Shown here one piece after another: positions 49,307 to 59,844 of a DNA stretch of 64,000 nucleotides. Source of the stretch: Capillidium heterosporum (taxonomy: Eukaryota > Entomophthoromycota > Entomophthoromycetes > Entomophthorales > Capillidiaceae); contig WBMQ01000021.1 in NCBI GenBank assembly GCA_016630905.1, positions 1 through 64,000 of the forward strand, read 5' to 3'. The stretch's first letter is position 1. Every line of letters begins with the position of its first letter. Made by a program: the position numbers and the translations under genes. The notes under the pieces were generated by a model, which made no database searches, was not told the DNA's origin, and worked only from the letters and a program-made list of their open reading frames with translations.

Positions 49307-50301
49307 GCTTTCTAGCTTAGTTTTAGTTAACTGTGTTCCATTGGCTGCTAATAAACTTTATTGATTTTGTATGTGCTTTTATTTTTTCAGGATGTACGTT
49401 CAATATCGACCATATGCATAAGTTTATAGTTTTTGTAACTGTTATTTTGGATTTTAGCAACTTTTAGATTACTACACTTGCGAATGCTTTTTGTTAGTGG
49501 ATTTGAATTCGTAATCACTTTACCTATCTCCTACTCCTAAAGTACAACTAAGTTATACTCACAATCCTTTAGAATACTTTAGACTTCATCTAAACGATTT
49601 TGATAAGCTAAGTTCCAAAGTCTAATTTACTGAGTTTGGAAGCGCTAACTATATTATTCTCAACAAATTAGCATCCAGTAGGTCAAAAAGAAAAAAATTT
49701 GCATGCTATTGGGTTATTAATATGTATATCTGTCTATAAAGACCTTATAGAATACCAGACCAATAATCTCCTTCAGTACCAAATTTCACCCCTCATGGTT
49801 CTGTTTTGGTCTTTTCAAACTAAACTTACACCTTCTACAATATCTTTTGGGAATCCTTTGAAGTTTAAATTGGAGGATATTTAGTTGGGTTACTAGAGCT
49901 TGGTGCACCTTTCAAAATTTATATAATGTCAGTATCAACTTCATTGTCGGATTTGTAGCTAACGTTATGTCGTTTTTTAGGAAATGTGGTCTTCCACTCA
50001 TTCAACTTTATCAAAGTGTATTAAAAATCTTCAAAGCCATAAAAGGAAAATTGATACCTTAATAGAAAAACTATAGCTACGCGTACATAAATAGAATGAT
50101 GGTTTTTAAATCTCTACATGTTAATTACAAATAGAATGAAGCCCAGCTCATAGGTTTATAAAAGCGCAGCTAAGAAACTGGAGTGGAATCATAGAACCAA
50201 TGCAACTCAGCAAAAAATTTCAAAACCTTTTATCTTACAACACTATAAAACTTGACAACTTAGCTCAATGTTCAAAAAGCAGTTAGTTCCACCAACCAAA
50301 C
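49307..50301. other. Intergenic region between two co-oriented genes
   Basis: Mixed AT-rich sequence. A 61-aa frame at 49,699 has no resemblance to known families. Contains the 3' flank of the hexosaminidase gene and the promoter of the dioxygenase gene. Confidence 0.5.
50244..50250 (+). promoter_or_regulatory. TATA box of the AlkB-family gene
   Basis: TATAAAA 52 bp upstream of the ATG. Confidence 0.5.
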
Positions 50302-51540
50302 ATGGATTCCAATCTAGCTAAACTGGTCGACCTATTCCCTACTCATGACCTCGAAGTTCTAGTTGACCAACTCACCCAGCACAACAATGATTTAAATTCA
50401 ACTATTGAAGCTCTACTAACCCAATCTCAGACCTCCACCAAAAAGTTGCCGATCAAACTCACCGACTACTTCCAACCCAAAAATGGTGCAGCTTCAATCC
50501 AGCCATCCACCTCAAAAGCAATTCCTGATCCTCAAATAATTGCAAAAGAAAAGAACCTCAAGCCTACCACTAAACTCGCCGCCTTATTCATCTCCAAACC
50601 CCCAAATATCGAACCCCAACCAGTCGTCAAAAAAACCCGTACTATATCCAAAAACATCATTCTTACCAAAGCTACCATCCACCTCCACCTCCCCTTCCTC
50701 CAATTAATCCCCAACTTCCTACCCAAACCTTTATTGCAGGACTTAACTGCCTATCTCATATCCATCGAACCAAGTTTCAGCTCCTACAAGATGGTAATGT
50801 TCGACAAAAACTTGGAATCTCCTCATCGTACCACCACCTTCGCCTTAGACTCTCAACTCCCACAAGGCGATTTTTACTACCTAGGTAGGAGACAAGAGCC
50901 CTTCCAATGTTTCGTCCCGATCCTAGGAGAGGTAGCCCAACTCGTCAACTCTAAAGTTAACTCGCTACTAACCAATGAAATTATCAACTGCCAAAGTTAT
51001 AACCTGCCTAAAATCAATATCAAGGATGAAGATTCATGGAAGACTAACTTTGCAGTTGGTAACGTGTACGATACATCCAAATCTACAGTTGGATGGCATA
51101 CTGATCGTCTAACTTACTTAGGACTACGACCTACCATAGTTTCGTTGAGTATAGGCGTAACTAGACAGTTCCAGTTGCGTAAGTCAGCCAAGGAGGATGC
51201 CAATACTTCGAATCCTATATATACAATAGAATTACCCCACAACTCGTTGTTGATAATGTTCCCGCCCTGCCAAGAGCTTTATAAACATCGTGTACCTCCT
51301 CAGCCTCGGTTGACTCCACATAGTATGACGGGAAATAGAAGGTTTAATCTAACTTTTAGGAATTTTAAAGAGGAGTTTGGACCTGCCAATATACCTAAAT
51401 GTTATTGTGGTAAACCTTGTGAGCTTAGAGTCATCAATTTGGACTTGGAGAATCTGGGGAGGTATTTTTATAAGTGCAGTCTATGTGAAGGGAATATAGA
51501 GAACGGGTGTAAATTCTTCAAGTATTTTGATGAAGTTTAA
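50302..51540 (+). CDS. CUE-AlkB-GRF dioxygenase (probable alkylation repair)
   Basis: An intronless 412-aa protein with three modules. Residues 4-40 resemble a ubiquitin-binding CUE domain (LVDLFP ... IEALL). The AlkB-type 2-oxoglutarate/Fe(II) dioxygenase occupies about 130-355: the iron ligands are His266 and Asp268 (WHTDR) and His329 (YKHR), and RFNLTFR (347-353) supplies the 2-oxoglutarate-binding arginines. The C-terminus is a GRF-type zinc finger with Cys367, Cys369, Cys392 and Cys403 and the GRYFYKC signature at 386-392. AlkB enzymes oxidatively demethylate alkylated bases, and GRF fingers bind single-stranded nucleic acid, so nuclear DNA or RNA repair is likely. KLTDYF (52-57) may be a PCNA-type contact, which is inference. 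The gene converges on the SCP2 gene with 106 bp between stops. Confidence 0.9.
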   Translation: MDSNLAKLVDLFPTHDLEVLVDQLTQHNNDLNSTIEALLTQSQTSTKKLPIKLTDYFQPKNGAASIQPSTSKAIPDPQIIAKEKNLKPTTKLAALFISKPPNIEPQPVVKKTRTISKNIILTKATIHLHLPFLQLIPNFLPKPLLQDLTAYLISIEPSFSSYKMVMFDKNLESPHRTTTFALDSQLPQGDFYYLGRRQEPFQCFVPILGEVAQLVNSKVNSLLTNEIINCQSYNLPKINIKDEDSWKTNFAVGNVYDTSKSTVGWHTDRLTYLGLRPTIVSLSIGVTRQFQLRKSAKEDANTSNPIYTIELPHNSLLIMFPPCQELYKHRVPPQPRLTPHSMTGNRRFNLTFRNFKEEFGPANIPKCYCGKPCELRVINLDLENLGRYFYKCSLCEGNIENGCKFFKYFDEV

Positions 51541-51646
51541 TTAAAAGGTTTGGTAAATTTAGTAAGGGCGTTTCCTTTACTAGTAAGAAGAATAGCAATA
51601 AAGGTATACTGAAATATAAAAAGATTTATTGAATGAAATAAAGCTA

Positions 51647-52165
51647 TTACAACTTGGTTTTAAATTTGTTGACTAATAAAGTAAATTGCGGCAATAGTTT
51701 GGTCTCTAACTGCTGGGCAAAGTCCAAGTCTCCAGTTATACTTAGTCTGTTGGTTAATAAACCTTGAATACCGGTTAATCCACCTAGGAATAAGGTATAC
51801 AGGTCTTTTTGGTGAACTTGGATAGTTAACGTCTGGAGCTTAGTGTCGTTAGACGTGAGTTTAGGTAAAGCTCGAGTTAATTTTGGTTTGTTGTCTATAA
51901 GTTTGATTTATAAAAGTTAATAGATGCTTATATTATAGATGCGAAAACTTACTAGTTATTAATAGATACCTATATTTTAATAAAATAGCACAGTAAGTTA
52001 ATACGAATGGTTAAAAATAAGAGAATACCAATTCTGCTTTTTACTGTTACTACTGCCAATCTGAAAATCAACTAAACCTTCCACACCTTTCAACTCGAAC
52101 TTCGTTTCATCTAGTACCTGTTGCAGGTTTTCGAATATTTGGTCGGTTGTCAAGCGTTTAGGCAT
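51647..52165 (-). CDS. SCP2-domain lipid-transfer protein with a 17-nt exon
   Basis: A small sterol-carrier-protein-2-like protein that probably binds or transfers fatty-acyl lipids. Three minus-strand exons join in frame: 52165-52029, 51969-51953 (only 17 nt) and 51894-51647. Introns are 59 and 58 nt, both GT-AG. The product is 133 aa, the size of stand-alone fungal SCP2 proteins. The N-terminus (TTDQIFENLQQVL) and the hydrophobic VEGLVDFQI strand fit the fold. The W46-Y-L-L-I strand is encoded across the microexon, and LSITGDLDFAQQLE (102-115) matches the SCP2 signature. The C-terminus TKL is a weak PTS1-like tripeptide, so a peroxisomal location is plausible. No other exon choice I tried keeps the frame: exon 1 ends in phase 2 and the last exon needs a single preceding base. 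Confidence 0.82.
51953..51969 (-). other. 17-nt microexon of the SCP2 gene
   Basis: Bounded by an ATATAG acceptor and a GTAAGT donor. It supplies residues around YLLIT and restores the frame between the flanking exons. Confidence 0.75.
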
Positions 52166-54849
52166 CTCTAAAATTTACAAGTTGAAGGTTGAAGTTGGTG
52201 GAATTGTAAAAAAGTGCTCTTTGATCATGACACTAGTAGCGTGACGTTTGGTTTTGAGTTTATTTTAGTCAGTAGAATAAAATTCTCCACTTAGTTTTGC
52301 TATAGAAAATATAGTTAGGTTTTCTATAAAATAGTAATATAATGCATCTATAGATATAAAAAATATTCCAAGTTAGGGTATTTTATAAGATTTAATAGAC
52401 TACTGCATTAATCTTAGTCACATCTATTACTCAGCACTGTATTAAAAGTCTAATTTGCTAAACTTTCTATAAAAGCTTTAAATCTTTAATAAGATACATA
52501 TTAGAATTTTCTGTTAGCTAATGCTAGGACAATTATATATAGGTATCTCTAGCATAACTTCATCGGTTATAAGAGATTGATGCTAAAATAAAAATAGTGT
52601 ATCTACTTGAAATTTGGATGTAAACCTAGCAAAAAAGTACTAATATATTGAATTCTTTTATATAAATACTATCTTTTTTATTTAAGTTTATAACAATATT
52701 TCTACTAAATAGCTGATACTGTCTACAAATCTAAATTTTATTTAATAATTTATGTCAATGCTATCAAATTAAAGTATATAGCCAATCTAACCAGTTTTGT
52801 AAAACTTAATAAAATATAAAATTAACTTAGCTATAGAATTATTTTCTAAAATTTTATAAGTACCTTTAATATACTATATATTATATATAGCTTTTTAAGA
52901 TTAAAATATAACTTACAACTTTTAAACTATTACTTAATATTAGTAAGCTGCTTTATAATACTATATAACTCTAATTAATTTAGATAAAATACAAAATATA
53001 CTTTTATTATATTATTAGCTTTAGTTTTAAAAATAAATTTCCATCTTTTTTTTAAAATAAAAATATTATACTAAAACTTTATATAATTTAAGTAAATTAT
53101 TTAAAACTTTAACTTTATAACTAAAAGCTAAAAACTTTATCTTTTTAGATATTTATACCTACTTTAAAATAGCTGCTATTTAAGCTATTAAAGAAAATTA
53201 TTTTAAAGTTAGATAAAAAAATACTTTAAGTCTAATTAATAAGGATTTTTAATAAATAACCTTAAATTATATATTTAAAAATATACTAGTAAATAAATTA
53301 AAAGGTTAGAAAAAGAAATATTAATTAAAAAAATGAAAAATACTAATTAAAAAGTATAAAGTCTTTATTAAATACTTAAAGTTAATTAATAAATATTTAA
53401 TATATTTATATAATAAGCCTATTTCTTTTAAAAAATAAGTTACTAACTAAAGTAATCTTAATCTTTTATTTAATAATAAATTAAAAATATTATAAACTAA
53501 CTTTTTAATATATTAAAGTAAAAGAAAGTTTATTAGTTAATTATTTATTTATATTAGCTTAAATATTTAAAACTAAAAATTAATGCTTTATTATACTATA
53601 TATTTAAATATATCTAAAGTTTAACTTTAATATATTAGTAAATAAACTATATTTTAAATTTATATTAATTATATTTTTATTTTAATAAACTTAAAAAAAA
53701 TAAATATTAGTATTATTTAAAATTATAAAGTTTTAACTTAAAAGATTTAATTAATTTTAAATTACTTTTTCTAATTTTTATACTTAAGTTAATAAAGTAC
53801 TATAACTTTAATTATAAGTAATATTTTAAACTAAAAGGTTTTAATTTACTATATAGTTTAACTAAATTAATTATATTTCTATTTAAAAACTTTATTTTAT
53901 AATATTAAGGCTTAGATTAAAGCTAGAATACTTATAATTAGCTTAGCTTATTATATAGCCTATAAAAGTATTATTACTTTTATAATAGCTAATCTAAATA
54001 TACTTTAGTAGCTTATAATATATAGTTATATTTATAGTTTATATTAAGATTTTTAGTTATTAATTTAGCTTATACTAAAGAATTCAATATATATTATAAT
54101 AAATTACTAGTATTTTTATATAGCTAGATTAAAACATCTATCTTTTTATAGTTTAGCTACAAATATCAATAATAAATACTAGCTACTTTATAATAATTAA
54201 AAGTAACTACTTATTAAAAATATATTAATAGTTTAACTAATATTATATTATATAAGTATACTTTATCTATCTTTATTGTTTATCTTTATTATTTAGATAA
54301 AAGTTAACAAAATACTACATGTATTTAAAACCCTATCCAACTTATTTTAATTAGATACTTTAAATTCAAAAACTACTATATTTATCTCTAAAATATAGAT
54401 CTAATTTTAAAAAGATTTTAAAATAATTAAAGTTTAATATTAGTTAAGCTTACTATAAAGTTGCATCTTTTAAAATTATATAAACTCTTATTAGCTATAA
54501 CATCCTTATCTAGTAAAATTCTAAAAATATTAGTATTGTAAACCTGGCCTACTGTTATGGACTAGTCCAAATATGTTCATAATCAATTTTATAGATCATC
54601 CTTCTACATTTCAATATCTTTTTATCCATATTTGCACCCTTTTCATATACAATTAAATTAGCCGTGCCAATTGCTTCAGCTTAATTTTATACCTGTAGGA
54701 GATCAATCCAAAACACCCAGACTACCAATCTAAATTTACCAAATTATCCCACACCTAGAAACGTCATAATTAGTTTCCGCTTCTTATAAATAGAAAGCTC
54801 GAGAACTGGAGAAGGCATCAACCAACCTTACATTTCTAACAAAAATCCG
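52166..54849. other. AT-rich block inside the gene island
   Basis: About 52,280-54,560 is extremely AT-rich and TpA-dense like the LTR blocks, but I could not match it to families A-E. It may be a fully decayed DNA transposon or retroelement. The last ~290 bp before 54,850 is normal promoter-like sequence, including ACGTCA at about 54,761. Confidence 0.5.
54785..54792 (+). promoter_or_regulatory. TATA box of the lipid phosphatase gene
   Basis: TATAAATA, 65 bp upstream of the ATG. Confidence 0.5.
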
Positions 54850-56065
54850 ATGCACAAACTCGACAGCCCAACCTCAAATGAAACAACTTATACAGCATCC
54901 TTCTTTGCCCAAACTCAAACCCAAACTCAAAATCCAGACCCAAACCCGCCCAAAAAACCTACTAGACTAGCTCAATGGTACCTCAGCCAATCTCGTAGAA
55001 GTCGTATCTTCCTCTCTTACATAGTCGACTGGATAGTTCTCATCGCATTCACCTGCCTATTCTTCAGTGTATACCTCATACGTCCTGTTCAAATCCCTTT
55101 CGACTTGACCGAACCTTCTATAAGCTATCCATTTAAACCTAAGGAAACTATACCCAACGGCTTATTAATCGTAAGTTCATATATATAGGTTTATTTATTT
55201 ATATCGATAAAGGGTATAGCTTTGGGTCTTCCCATCCTCTCCATCTTAACCATCGCCTTATTCGTAAGGAAATCCCCACACGATCTCCATCACGGTATCT
55301 TAGGTACCTCGACAAATTTTACCTCAGCCAGCTGTACTTACCACTTTTAATATATAGGGCTATGTTTATCAACCGCCTTGACCATGACTATAATTATTTT
55401 GTTTAAAACCTTTGTTGGACGCCATCGACCTGACTGGCTAGCACGGTGCCAACCTGCACCCAACTCCAAAAACCCACCTTTTGGCCTAGCTACTATCGAA
55501 GTATGTACCAATACCAACTTGGATGTCTTAGATGAAGGGCAGCGTTCCTTCGCTTCGGGGCACACTGCACGTAAGTTTTTCCTCCTATTTTAACTTTTTA
55601 GCAAATCTTTTGTACTAATCTGTTCTTTAATAAGTGGCCTTCTCCAGCTTTATCTATCTTTCCTTGTACCTCAGTGGCAAACTCAAATTGTTTGATCGCA
55701 AAGGTCATGTCTACAAGACTTTGATTGTTATTTTACTGCCTTTAGTTGCTACTTATATTGGTCTTACGAGAATTCAAGATTTCTGGCACCATTGGTCGGA
55801 TGTCTTCGTCGGAGGTCTTACCGGCACCATTATTTCTATGTTCTGCTACCATCAGTACTATCCACCTTTATATGCAAAGAATTGTAACATCCCTTATACA
55901 CCCAGGGTCCCTAAAGATAAGGCGAAGGGTGGATTGTTGCAGCATGATAATCTAGCCGACCCTGAGTTGGAAGTCAAATTAGGTAATAAGGATTCAAACT
56001 CACCGGATCGAGAGCTTGAGGAAGCTGGGGGTGATGAAGAAGTTCGTAATGCCAATATGGTCTGA
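54850..56065 (+). CDS. Dpp1-like membrane lipid phosphatase (PAP2 family)
   Basis: An integral membrane phosphatase for diacylglycerol pyrophosphate, phosphatidate or lysophosphatidate. Four exons: 54850-55170, 55213-55303, 55358-55570 and 55635-56065. They join in frame to 351 aa. Introns are 42, 54 and 64 nt; the 42-nt intron is near the practical minimum. The three PAP2 motifs are present: K154-x6-RP (KTFVGRHRP), ASGH at 203-206, and R254-x5-H260-x3-D264. The usual Ser before the motif-3 Arg is Thr. Several membrane spans are visible (about 48-70, 104-126, 138-153, 211-222, 232-246, 264-278). The N-terminal ~40 residues carry TQTQTQ and Pro-rich sequence. The C-terminal tail is acidic. It converges on the 924-aa gene, 263 bp apart. 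Confidence 0.92.
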
Positions 56066-56328
56066 CATTAGCTACGTTTGTACATATTATTCGGCCTTTT
56101 AAGTTGTACCTTAGGCCTTACCTTCGATCCCTACCTACACTTTCTCTACGGGTTAGATACGGCTTACTTTTCTATATGTATACTTTCATTCTCAAAGCTA
56201 ACTTTAACCTAATAAACATTTTAATATTTAAACTTAGATATTATTAAAGCATCGATAACATTAATTTTATTTATTTAAAAACTCACAGAGATTTACATAT
56301 GTTAGCATCTTATTTTTCAATTTTCACT

Positions 56329-59103
56329 TCATTTCTTTTGAAACTTAGTGACCATCCTGCGTAAATTCAAATTGAACTTCCCGTTCTCAGCATCCTTCCC
56401 ATCCCCCTTCCCACTCTTCAATTCGGTTTGCTTAACTAATAGACTAATGGTTTCTAACTCCTTAGTGCTAGCTTTAACGGTCCTTGGGATCCCAGTTCCA
56501 ACTTTTCCGTTGTGAGTCTTAGGCTTGCTAATGGTAGAGGGTTGATATAGGGATGAAGTTGAGGACGAAGTAGGTAGACTAGGCTTCCGAAGGGATTGGG
56601 TGGTCGATATGTGCGAAGCTGGGTTTGGATGAGCATCAATCAGATTCAAGTTGTTGATCATCGATATGTCGATATTATGGTTGGGGTGGTAGTTATTACT
56701 AGCGCTGGTAGGAATATTCGATCGCACCAAATTGGGACTACTATAGTTGTTGATGGTATACGTACCTTTCAAACTAGTGTAAGCAGTTGGCTCCAACAGA
56801 CTTTCCAGCTGGTTCAACCTGGAAGTTGTCATTGGGGTTGTTGTCATCGGTGTCGTAGTCGTAGTCTTAGGAGAAGTGACTGCATTGCTCGAAAAATTCC
56901 TTTGTACCGGTTTAGGTGAATGATGGTCCATCAGTAGGAACTCCAACTCGTTGACTTTGGTCACGCCGTTTTCAACCCCATGAGCTTTCTCCATACTACC
57001 CTTCCTATCGTTCAAACTAGTAATACTAATGCTATTTGTATTACTGTTGATGTTGAAGTTGTCTGATCCATCGGAGATGATGCTGTTGTTGAACATCTGT
57101 GAACTGTCGATGTTGGAGTGGTACGAGTTGAACTTATCCTGATAAGTTAAGGCTCGGTGCAGTACAGTGGAGTCCAAACTGATGTCCAAACTATCGTCGT
57201 TAATGTCTTCTAGACCACTTAGGTTGGGGTTGATGTCGAATTTGCGCTGCAGCGCGTTGTGGGAGATGGACCTACGAATGACACTGATCTTGGAGTTGCG
57301 CTTTATGTGCAAGTAATGGTGTTGTTGGGGTTGGGATTGCTGTTGGTTAGCTTTGAAGTTGGCACGGTGGCTACTGATGTTGGTAGCAGTGTTATAAGGA
57401 GTTGGGGTAGGAGTATGGGTCGGCGGCATGGGGAATGCCATTAACATACCTTCATCCTCATCGCTTAAACCCAAACTCTCGCCGTCAATGTCGCCATCAC
57501 TGTTGCCAACTTTGCTCCCAGTTAAATCCCTACTCAGGTTATTTAAGCTACATAGGGACTGAGCCGACTTGTTCTTAATGATACTCGAACTGCCTGACTT
57601 CAAGCTTTCATTGATGGTAAAGAACAAATTAGGGGAGATCATCTCCACTTCGTTCGACTTGTTTAGTAGGAGGTTGGAGTTGGATAGAGAGTTTGCGTGA
57701 TCAGTGATATCGATATCCAGGTCAGAATCCAGTTCAGAGGAGGGAGTCGAGGTCGAGTTGCAGGTGATCATGGTCTCCATCATATCTTCAACCGATTTAC
57801 TGCTATTGGTACTGATGGGTTTGGAGATGGTGTTGATATCAGTGGCCATCTCGGGGGAGAATAGAGGTGGGGGTGGGAAGACGTTGCTCAAGACCGATTG
57901 TAGACCTTGGTCCTTATGCACTTTTTCTCCCTCGTTATCAAGTTTTAGCTCCTCAGTGGCGTTAATGACAGCATCTGTAGTGTCCTTCAGATCTACCTCG
58001 ACAAAGGTTTTATCAACCAGCTGGTTTTTAGGGGTTGTGTTGCCTTTGTGGATGTTAATATCTGGATTAACGACGAACAGCTTGGATTTGACTTTGGCTT
58101 TAGCCTTGGATTTCGAGCTTCCTTTGATTTCCGGGTTGACTTTGGTCTTGTTGAGGTTCAGCTTGTTAACCTTGAACGAGGAGTTCTTGAGTTCAAGGGG
58201 TGGTGGACAACACTTGGTCTTCATCTGTCGACCATTAAGATCCTTGTTGAGGTACCTTAGGCCAATATCCGATTCCTTATTCTTGGGTTCAGGTTCTTCG
58301 CGGATGGTTTCTACCTTGTCTCTGGGCATGGGGCAATCGGGTAGAGGTGGAGGGATGTCTTTACTTTGACCATCAGCAATGATGTCCAAGTTTGATTTCC
58401 CGGTTAACTTGAGTAGAGCTTCGTTGACGCTATCTCTCAACTTAACTTTGTCGAGGTGGTCGTTGTTTACGGTAGAGTTCTCGTTGAAATTTAGTTTGTA
58501 GGGCAGTGGGGAACTTAGACCGCGCTCTCGCTCCTTACCGGCACTAAACCTAAAGTCAATGGGGGAGGATATCGGTATGGATATGCGGATCCTCTGACCT
58601 AGATCCACCGGGGGTAAGAAGTGTGATTCAGTACCAGTCTCATATTTACTCCTCAATCTTTCAATATCATGTTCGTTCAGTATTGGATTTTCGGTGGCTT
58701 TGTTGCTGTCGAAATCAAAGTTCATGAAGTTCAAGTTCAAATTGGCGTCACTGCTGCTAACCAGCTGAGTTATAGGCGTGTTCCTTCGACTAGCTTTGAT
58801 CGACGGTAGACTATTGAATTCCTCGTCTTTGAAGTGCTGAAACTTCAGTTCCACCAGTTTGGATAGGTCAGAGCAAGTCCCCCTTGGTATGCTAGGTAGT
58901 CCAACCAACTCGATTTTATCGATGTTCTGTGGCTTACTGACTTCGGTGGGTCGCTTGCTGCTTTCTAAACTGGTAGGTAGCTGTCTCAAACTTTGCTCTT
59001 CCTTCTTGGGCTTAGAGAACAGTGGGTTCTTGGTGAAGATCTGTCGGATCCCACTGGGCTTCCGTTGGATGTACTCCTTTTCTGCTATCAGTTTGGATTC
59101 CAT
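56329..59103 (-). CDS. Low-complexity 924-aa protein of unknown function
   Basis: A long single open frame, much longer than chance allows in this composition, so it is very probably a real gene. I do not recognise the family. The N-terminus has a short conserved-looking basic patch (YIQRKPSGIRQIFTKNPLF, about 11-29). The rest is rich in Ser, Asn, Thr, Lys and Pro and predicted disordered. There are several proline runs (PPPLP near 250, PPPPLF near 410), a Lys-rich stretch near 330 and a Gln/His run near 590. The C-terminal ~60 residues (SLLVKQTELKSGKG...LRRMVTKFQKK) look more ordered and basic. No membrane span or enzyme motif is visible. A scaffold or regulatory protein is possible but unproven. 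A TATAAATTT lies about 100 bp upstream. Confidence 0.8.
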   Translation of the reverse strand: MESKLIAEKEYIQRKPSGIRQIFTKNPLFSKPKKEEQSLRQLPTSLESSKRPTEVSKPQNIDKIELVGLPSIPRGTCSDLSKLVELKFQHFKDEEFNSLPSIKASRRNTPITQLVSSSDANLNLNFMNFDFDSNKATENPILNEHDIERLRSKYETGTESHFLPPVDLGQRIRISIPISSPIDFRFSAGKERERGLSSPLPYKLNFNENSTVNNDHLDKVKLRDSVNEALLKLTGKSNLDIIADGQSKDIPPPLPDCPMPRDKVETIREEPEPKNKESDIGLRYLNKDLNGRQMKTKCCPPPLELKNSSFKVNKLNLNKTKVNPEIKGSSKSKAKAKVKSKLFVVNPDINIHKGNTTPKNQLVDKTFVEVDLKDTTDAVINATEELKLDNEGEKVHKDQGLQSVLSNVFPPPPLFSPEMATDINTISKPISTNSSKSVEDMMETMITCNSTSTPSSELDSDLDIDITDHANSLSNSNLLLNKSNEVEMISPNLFFTINESLKSGSSSIIKNKSAQSLCSLNNLSRDLTGSKVGNSDGDIDGESLGLSDEDEGMLMAFPMPPTHTPTPTPYNTATNISSHRANFKANQQQSQPQQHHYLHIKRNSKISVIRRSISHNALQRKFDINPNLSGLEDINDDSLDISLDSTVLHRALTYQDKFNSYHSNIDSSQMFNNSIISDGSDNFNINSNTNSISITSLNDRKGSMEKAHGVENGVTKVNELEFLLMDHHSPKPVQRNFSSNAVTSPKTTTTTPMTTTPMTTSRLNQLESLLEPTAYTSLKGTYTINNYSSPNLVRSNIPTSASNNYHPNHNIDISMINNLNLIDAHPNPASHISTTQSLRKPSLPTSSSTSSLYQPSTISKPKTHNGKVGTGIPRTVKASTKELETISLLVKQTELKSGKGDGKDAENGKFNLNLRRMVTKFQKK

Positions 59104-59513
59104 ACTTGGTGAATATGCTGGCTATATCGATGTTGGTGATGCTGGTGATGCCTTGAAAAAGATAGTGTAGAAAAGTTGAAGCGAGGTTGAACTAAATGGG
59201 AAAATTTATAGGTGGTGGAAACAATTAGAGTTGTATGATTTTAAAGGGTTTGAAACCGTTTTATACCAATTTTATTATCGGACACTAATAAAATGTAGTA
59301 ATGGAATAGCTTATTAATTCCTAAAGGTTGGCTAACTACGACTAAGTTATATCGTTACGAGGGATGAAATTAATTGCTGCAATTAATTGTAGGTGCGAGG
59401 GTACGTATGTCTCCATTAATATATGTCTTTTTCGTAATTAGAGTTTACCCATGTTAAAAACCCGGGGTATGGCAAGTAAAGCTAGATCAAAGTCCTTAGC
59501 GAGAACATGTAAA

Positions 59514-59575
59514 GTCTACATGGCAATTTCGAGGCGTTGAGAAAATTGATCTCGAAATTTTAGCTTCATGTAGAC
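59514..59575. repeat. Two-part inverted repeat (hairpin)
   Basis: Arms GTCTACATG (59514-59522) and AATTTCGAG (59525-59533) pair with CTCGAAATT (59551-59559) and CATGTAGAC (59567-59575). An 18-bp stem with one asymmetric internal loop. Confidence 0.75.
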
Positions 59576-59700
59576 CATATGCTTTTATCATGTGGGGTTA
59601 TTTTGTTGCAATAGCTTAATTGATATTTAAAGCTATAGTGGATTTTCATATGCCTAAAATCGTTGAATTTGAAATCATGTAAAAGCTGTATATTACTGTG

Positions 59701-59844
59701 TCCGGAAAATCCATACGAGTCTTTGTAAGCCCACTGTAGAAACTTGCTCTGATTTTCCAGAACAGACGAATGCTATACGTCTGTACCCAAAACCATCCAA
59801 ATGTGTGCTGGATGATTTATTTAGGAGGGTTAACGATATCCTCC
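59701..59844. other. Four successive hairpins, possible structured RNA
   Basis: In order: TCCGGAAAATC / GATTTTCCAGA (59701-59761, one mismatch), ACAGACG / CGTCTGT (59762-59784, perfect), CATCCA / TGGATG (59794-59814, perfect), GGAGG / CCTCC (59824-59844, perfect). The family is unknown and transcription is unproven. Confidence 0.35.

Noticed and set aside
52280-54560. Pogo-type DNA transposase relic
   Set aside because: A few helix-like stretches looked similar on the plus strand, but no catalytic DDE motif or terminal inverted repeats could be placed.
57704-58369. 221-aa frame opposite the 924-aa gene
   Set aside because: Low-complexity Ser/Leu/Val sequence produced by the complement of Ser/Asp/Asn codons.
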